Part shown: piece by piece, positions 58,119 through 64,000 of the stretch
Position numbering within the stretch: position 1 is the stretch's first letter
Layout: each line of letters begins with the position of its first letter
Source: Hygrophila difformis
Taxonomy: Eukaryota > Streptophyta > Magnoliopsida > Lamiales > Acanthaceae
Length of the DNA: 64,000 nt
Assembly: GCA_030278955.1 (NCBI GenBank)
Contig: JAOANR010000006.1
Location: 27,225,763-27,289,762 of the forward strand
Direction of reading: 5' to 3'
Position numbers and translations under genes: made by a program
The notes under the pieces: generated by a model
What the model was told of the DNA's origin: nothing
Databases searched by the model: none
What the model saw: only the letters and a program-made list of their open reading frames with translations

Positions 58119-58956
58119 AAAATACAAAAAGAAGTCTAGCTGTAGACCACAACTCACAGCGCTTCCGGGAGGCAACCCGAGTTTATTTTATCTTCGTCTT
58201 ATTTTACTAATCTCGTTGAACAAATCAAGTACCCAAAAATCAACTAAACATTTACAGTACTAAGATTCTAAATGTGAGGATGTTGATATTTGGAGAAAAA
58301 CTAATATTTTTATCTTCTCTGGTTTTGCAGGAATTTGAGGAACCAACAAAAAGAAAAATTAAAGCTGCAAATCAGGTTTCCGGTTGAATTAATTCCACAC
58401 CTAAATGAAAAATATTCCGTGAAATTAAAGTGATTTAAAATCCGGAATAAATTTTATAAGGAGTAGGATTAATTCAACCTAATTTATACAAATCGATAAA
58501 TGTTGTAAATATTGGATTTTTATTAAGCCCATAATTAGTTAAATCGAAAATACTATGGACTAAAATTTTCTAAGTCCATAGTGATAAAGACTGGACCAAA
58601 GCCCAATTGCACCCCGGGGCCCAGCCCGCTATTTTTGAATTCAGGGGCCATGACGCGGACCCTAAGTGTTGACGCCAATCTTTTTACGTCATACATTTGG
58701 TTGGCGTCATGGTCACCACTAGCCTGGATTGGGAGAATCACGCAAACCCATCTTGTTCAGCGTCATTCCTTCTCCCCAGTTTTAAAACCCCTTTTTGCCC
58801 TTTCTTCGCCCTCACTTCTCCATTCCAACACTTAATCGAAAATTTTCAAAAATTCTCTCGAACTCGAACCCTATTCTCCCGAAGAACACCACCGTGTTCC
58901 TCGCAATTTTCCGACAATTTTCAGGCGAACCTCTGCCAAAATTTTCGAAAATCGCA
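58119..58956 (+). other. Athila inter-ORF region between pol and env-like ORF
   Basis: It contains CGCTTCCGGGAGGCAACCCGAG (58158-58180), a block commonly found after pol in Athila elements, and the string AATGTGAGGATGTTGAT at 58271 that recurs at 60399. No ORF is supported. Confidence 0.5.
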
Positions 58957-58991
58957 ATGGCATCTCCTTCCGCATCTAAAGCTCAACCGTG
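58957..58991 (+). other. Candidate first coding exon of env-like ORF
   Basis: The ATG at 58957 opens eleven codons (MASPSASKAQP) plus two bases, ending exactly at a GTAAGC donor (58992). The acceptor at 60484-60485 (TTTCTCAG) keeps the frame into the env-like ORF. This is a prediction from sequence only. Confidence 0.5.
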
Positions 58992-60485
58992 GTAAGCATT
59001 GCCCTCCGATTCGCGCATACCCCATAGCCCCCTGTTTCACGATTTCTTGTTGTTTTGTTTCAATAATGTATAAATAGGGTTCCTTGTACTCTTTTTCACT
59101 CTTGTGAGTTCGATTTTAGGGCTTATATGTTGTGGGCAGCTTCTATTTGAGTTCTTTGTAAGATGGGTTTTGCCAAAGCATGATTTAAGGGATGGGGGAG
59201 ATGATTCGTTCAGTGATTTGGAGGGTTAGGTTTGGAAGTGGTTGAAGCATGTTTAGGAGGATCAACTTTGGTATCTAGGTGGTTTAGAGAACTTGGGTAG
59301 CAACTTAGGGGTTGGATAGGGGTGCTCCACCGTTTTTAGGTATTTAGTTTTTAAGGTTCCAGGGTAGATTCTTCTTGTTTTTGCCATGATTCTTGTTATG
59401 CACTCCCTATTTGAGTTTGAAACTGATGAGCATATGGTTATTTAGGAATGGCTAGATATTATTGGTTATCTTTGATAAACTCTGTGATTGTGAAGCATGA
59501 ATATTTTGATAGATAGGCGGCAGGCTAGTCGTGAAGCATGATTAATCCAATGATTTTGTTGTTCTGGAGTGAGCATGCTACTCTGTTTAATCTTGTGTTC
59601 TTGGTGAAATTGAGCATGACTTGGTATTGGTATGGCTACTGAATTAGTCTCTGAGTTCATATTGTATGCATGCCAAAGGGGTCATTTAATGCGAACTTCC
59701 ATATTGATACCCTGTGAGTATTTGTGCTGCAATCTGAATAAAGTTGGTGTTTGTTGTGTTTTGGCAATCCGTGCTCCACTACCACAAAGCCTGCTATCAC
59801 TTTTTCACAAAAGACAAAATAGTTGGTGGGGAATAATTTTTGACTTGTGTTTTTGGTTCCCAATGGGACAAATAGTGTGAGTTAAATAGCAATTTTTTTT
59901 CACCCAACTGCTATCCTTTTCAAAATCCAAAATGGGACCACACACACCCCACCTTTTCATTAAATAAAATAAGTCAACCTTTAAAATTAAAAAATAGTGT
60001 TTGCAATTTTAGGGAGTGCTTAAACTGTCCAAAGACAGTCCAAGCAGTCCGGAAATAGCAAATCCATCTCGCCACGTCTCCACTGCACATTCCAAATTCG
60101 AGCATTCATTCCATTCTTCTCTTCTCATCCCATTTTCAACAAGTGCCTCGAGCTTGTTTAATAAAATTTTAAAAAAAAATCAAGCATTTTGGGCCCAATG
60201 GCCTAGTAAAAAGATTTTTGGTCCAATGACCATTTTATTTTCTTTTTGGACTCAATAGTTCAATCAAAAATACTTTGGGTCCAATGACTTAAATTTTAAT
60301 AAATTAATAGATGTTAAATTTCGGTTTATAAATACTGCATTTAGGCCTCTTAATAAAATTCAAGTTCAATCAATTATATCACATTTCGAGCAAAGCTCAA
60401 AATGTGAGGATGTTGATTCTTAACTTGAACAATTCATGAAAACTATAAAAACTTGTGTGTATCTAATCTCCTTTGTCTTTCTCAG
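58992..60485 (+). other. Candidate intron of the Athila env-like transcript
   Basis: 1494 bases, GTAAGC at the 5' end and CTTTGTCTTTCTCAG at the 3' end, AT-rich with T-rich stretches and no supported ORF. Phase is preserved across it. Confidence 0.5.
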
Positions 60486-63454
60486 GAACGAATTCGTGGT
60501 GAAATCAGGCATCGGGCTGCCTAATTGCACATATGAGCAAGCAGCCAAGCAGGCTTTGATTGACCGAATTGAAATCAAGAACATGAGAGCAGCAGTAGTA
60601 TCAGAATATAAAGTGCCGCTGGATCACACCACGGAGGATAAACTGGAGCTTCCACCAGGATGGGATGTGAACATACCACCGGAGGATAGGACCATCGTTG
60701 CTGCATCGATAGAAAGAGACTATTATCACTTCATGAAGAAATTCTGGGGGATGATGATGGATCATGCTGCAAACGATGTACTGACCACTCCGGAAGTGCA
60801 CCACGAACGTATTCAGTTGAAATTCAAAGAACACATGGCTATTTGGAACCGGTATGTGGAAAGAGAAACAAAGGATCCAAATCTGGCCGACTTTGACATC
60901 ATCATCCCAAATCAAATTATAGATCCTCAAGTGCGGATGGCCTTCACAGATAAACAGATTGATTTAAGCAGAATCCTAAAAAGCGGAGTCATTATGATGC
61001 ATGAAGCATTCCCTTTCAAATGGAATCCATACCTATTTGAGAAGAGGGGGCCGGTAGAAAGATGGATCACGAATCAGGCCCGTCTCAGGCATCGAGAGTT
61101 GAGCTTCAACCTGCACAAGCACGTTAAGAGCGCAGAGAACTTTGAGCAGAGCAAAAATACCTCACTACTGAACACTATGAGAAAGATGATTACTTATGCG
61201 AGGCAGGAGTGGGAGAATCTGACATATGTTTTGGGGAAAGGGAATCCCAACATCACCAAATCATTCTTGGACGAGGGAGTAGAGCTACTAGCTGATGAGG
61301 AACTTGAATCTGTGTTCACACACAGGAAATACGGGCAGTTCGGAACTTCGAAAGAGGATGAATTTCCACAACATATTGCTGTGCTGAGGGACCAACTTAT
61401 AGTGGATATACACAAGGGCAGTTGGAAGCCTATTAAGAAGAACGAAAGGCAGTTCCAGCTGATGTCGAAAGCGGATGCTGGAGCTTATCTGAATTATGAC
61501 TTCGCCCAGAATATGTCATATCTGGAGGGCATACAGAAAGATTTGGTGGGGGAAATGATGGAAAAGTATCGGACTTCTTATCTAGATCTTTTAATGGAGA
61601 TGGATAAAGAGGCACTCCGATACTGCAATGATAAGACGAAGAATCAGAAAATTTGCACTACAATCATAATGTTCGGAGACTGTTCTGCAAGAAAATCAAA
61701 GAAGACTGGGAAGCACAGCTGGTGCAAATCACTCTCCGGAGCTTTGTTGAAGATTTTTTGAAACATGCTGAAAAACAATTGGGTTATGAAAATGAACCCA
61801 ACGTTGAGAAGAAAACTGGAGAGGACCCAGATGCCATCATTGATGAATATATTTCCACGCCCCCACCAGAAGAACCCACAACACAGAAAGAATCAGTTCA
61901 AGTTCCAGTGCCTACTACTACTGCGAACCCCCAGTACAACGTGTACAGCCTGAAGAGGAAACACCTACTGCTGCTGAAACCACAAACCAGCCTGAGCCGC
62001 AAGTACAAACCAGAAGGAGGCTGGTGAAATTGGCAGAAAAGAAAAAAGCTGGACGGGCACCTGAGCCGAAAGTTGTAATTCAGGAGCCTGAGCCAACTGC
62101 CAAGAAACCTGCTGAGCCCGCAGATCCAACTGATAAAGGCAAAGGGGTAATGCCGCCACCACCTCCCAAGAGAAAGGATCTTATTGCCCGTGATGCTGAA
62201 CTAGCCAGAAAGTTGCAAGAAGAAGAAATGGCAATGGCGGGTTTGCAAGAACAATCTACTGAAGAGAGACCTGCCAATGAGGCCGAAATAAGGGCAAGGA
62301 TTGAAAGAGAAGAAAAGGCGATGCAAGAGGCCGAAATGAGGAAAAACATTCAGTTAACAAAAGATGAGGAAGCGGCCCGACAACTTCAAGCTGAATTAGA
62401 AGCGAAGAAGGGAGCTGAAACTGAAGTAGTAGAAGAGCAATTACGTGAAAAGATCATTCAAGTGAAAATTGGAAAAGGTGAAGAGATGGAGAAACAGCGG
62501 GATGAGAGCCGAAAGGAAAAAGCTGCACATTCTAAGCCAATAGAGGAGATAGAGGATGAAGAACTGTAGATTCTGGAATCAATGCCATCATTTAAACAAT
62601 CGGCCAGGGATGAGCCTCACCCGTGGGCACAATTAACTCCGGAAGAGAGATTGGAAAAGTTCAGAGAAGTGATTTTCATGAGAAAGGACGACCCACTGTG
62701 GCTGGAATATTTGGCCGAAAGAGAAAAATATTTGAAAAGCAAAGCAGCAATGAATCCAGAAAGTCAAATCCAGCATGCAGAAGGAGGCTCACAAGCGTCA
62801 ATTGATCCAGCTGCTCTTGCCAACATCTTGGAGGACAGACCAGTCAAGCAGGCAACATTCCCATTTTTCAAAGAGAACATTCGGAAAATTGTAAATGAAG
62901 CTATGCATGAACAATCAGCTAGACGGGAGGAGGTATCAACTTATGTTGATAACCCTTACTACCCTATTATAGATTTTCATACTCCCGAATCTTGTGAACT
63001 CAATTTTGTAAACAATGTAATTATACAGGAGGCATCTGAAGGAAATATGGAGGTGGAGGGAACGCAGCAGAATGAGCCTATGCGTGAAGCAGAAATGAAT
63101 GAGCCAATCAATCTAGATGATGACCCGACTGAAACGCATACCAGTGAAGATGAACCTCAGGTATCAATTGGATCAATCAAGCCAGTTGATTTCTGGGCGA
63201 AAACCGAGGTACGAACAAGGATGGGGATCCCAGCAAAAGTACAAGAGAAAGAGCGAATCACAGCAGCAGATGTGACAGCTAAGTTCGACAGCAACGTTGA
63301 ATGTGTTAGGGCATACGGACAATTGCAGGATTACATCGTACCCGACAAGGGATTTGAGGCAAATGCCCTAACACATCCAACTGTCGATTTTTGGAGAACT
63401 CAACATCGATGGGGGGGAATTTTTGTTACATCACGGGTAGCCGGGATACGTTGA
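60486..63454 (+). pseudogene. Athila env-like ORF, N-terminal and central parts
   Basis: Read in segments: 60486-61660 (MMDHAANDVLTTPEVHHER, MHEAFPFKWNPYLFEKRGP), 61653-61940, 61950-62569, then 62570-63454 in the same frame as the previous one after a single TAG at 62567-62569. Residue composition is highly charged. Around 62170-62560 a long Glu/Lys/Arg stretch is a likely coiled coil (ARDAELARKLQEEEMAMAG, EEAARQLQAELEAKK). The last part (HRWGGIFVTSRVAG) leads into the REFYAN domain after a frame change near 63435. Function is unknown; no homologue outside retrotransposons is recognised. Confidence 0.65.
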
Positions 63455-64000
63455 GCTGACTCGAGAATTTTATGCAAACATCAATGTGGAGGAGAGAACA
63501 ACCTGGGTTCGGGGACATACTATAGACTTTTCCCCGCAGTACCTGAACAGGTTCCTCGGTACACCCGATCACCCCACTGAGATCCCAAAAGACGAACGTT
63601 TCTGTAAGCGAGGCAAAACTACAAGAAGAAATACCTACCGTGCCATCGCTAACAGCCTAACTAAGAGGCCCCCCACTGTAAACACCTTCCAAGCTTCGGA
63701 GCTTAAGGTAGAATTCATGCCCATATATGAATTCTTTATGGCAAGGATCAAGCCGAATACACACCCACAAACCACTTCGGGCAGTATCTTGATGGGGATG
63801 GCGAAACTCTGGCATGGAATGAAGCTAAATATGGGGGAGCACATCTTCGAAGTCATCACCTCTAGGCTCCCAATGAAGCAAGCACTCTGTTACCCTAATC
63901 TGATAAGAAGAATCTGCATTGATCAAGGCCTGGATATTGAGGTACTTACAGGACATAAAATAGTGATTATGGACCCCCCCATCCAAGTGCCGTACATGCT
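63441..64000 (+). pseudogene. Athila env-like ORF, REFYAN domain (putative plant transposon protein), cut by window end
   Basis: An uninterrupted frame from 63441 to the last base, without its own ATG because it continues the preceding segment after a frame change. It contains LTREFYANINVEERTTWVRG, then TIDFSPQYLNRFLGTP, and later MPIYEFFMARIKPNT and SILMGMAKLWHGMK. The REFYAN then F-P-LNRFL arrangement matches the Pfam family of putative plant transposon proteins and the env-like ORFs of Athila elements. The C terminus lies outside the window. Confidence 0.7.

Larger units (their letters stand above)
56474..64000 (+). mobile_element. Athila-type Gypsy, 5' truncated, with long env-like region, runs off window
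   Basis: On the plus strand the element begins abruptly within RNase H, continues with integrase, then a long untranslated stretch, then an env-like coding region to the end of the window. The RNase H/integrase sequence ([32 protein letters not shown]) and the integrase-then-long-extra-ORF order are those of Athila/Tat-clade elements. Neither LTR is in the window. Confidence 0.85.

Overview
The window is nuclear DNA of a flowering plant, most likely a eudicot. It has one large intron-split receptor kinase gene, AT-rich introns and spacers, plant-type LTR retrotransposons, an L1-type LINE, tRNA-derived SINEs and many MITEs. The sequence does not let me name the species. There is no operon structure, CRISPR array or rRNA/tRNA gene. 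All intron coordinates below were read by eye from splice consensus and reading phase.

The only host gene I can support fully is a leucine-rich-repeat receptor-like kinase of the malectin-containing LRR-VIII-2 type (+ strand, 9922-33318). Its 24 exons keep phase throughout and predict about 1032 residues. Exons 1-16 encode the signal peptide and LRR region. Exons 17-24 encode the malectin-like domain, membrane segment, kinase and tail. The two halves are separated by a ~14 kb intron that carries a complete antisense Ty3/Gypsy element of Tekay/Del type (17312-28397) with a perfect 5-bp target duplication, together with nested MITEs, a SINE and plastid-like fragments.

Layout: 1-8555, SIRE-like Ty1/Copia element on the minus strand, cut by the left window edge, with an env-like extra ORF downstream of pol. 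8556-9921, MITEs and a SINE upstream of the kinase gene. 9922-33318, the kinase gene with its element-filled introns. 33319-36389, spacer with a GGTGG-rich tract and a possible MULE transposase tail. 36390-42131, a LINE with a 13-bp target duplication. 43488-48525, a second, short-LTR Copia element on the minus strand. 48526-52067, MITEs, a long foldback, SINE copies, an LTR-like block and a CAGCGAC repeat cluster. 52068-56473, the 3' half of a second Tekay-type Gypsy (minus strand) with a composite MITE in its LTR. 56474-64000, an Athila-type Gypsy (plus strand) whose pol is followed by a long env-like region that looks spliced and runs off the right edge.

The most interesting theme is that two unrelated retrotransposon superfamilies here, the SIRE-like Copia on the left and the Athila-like Gypsy on the right, each carry an extra ORF downstream of pol with the same REFYAN/GEFYAN signature. 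In the Athila copy an in-phase donor/acceptor pair can be seen. All element ORFs carry stops or frameshifts except the short leader ORF of the intronic Tekay element, so these copies look non-autonomous.
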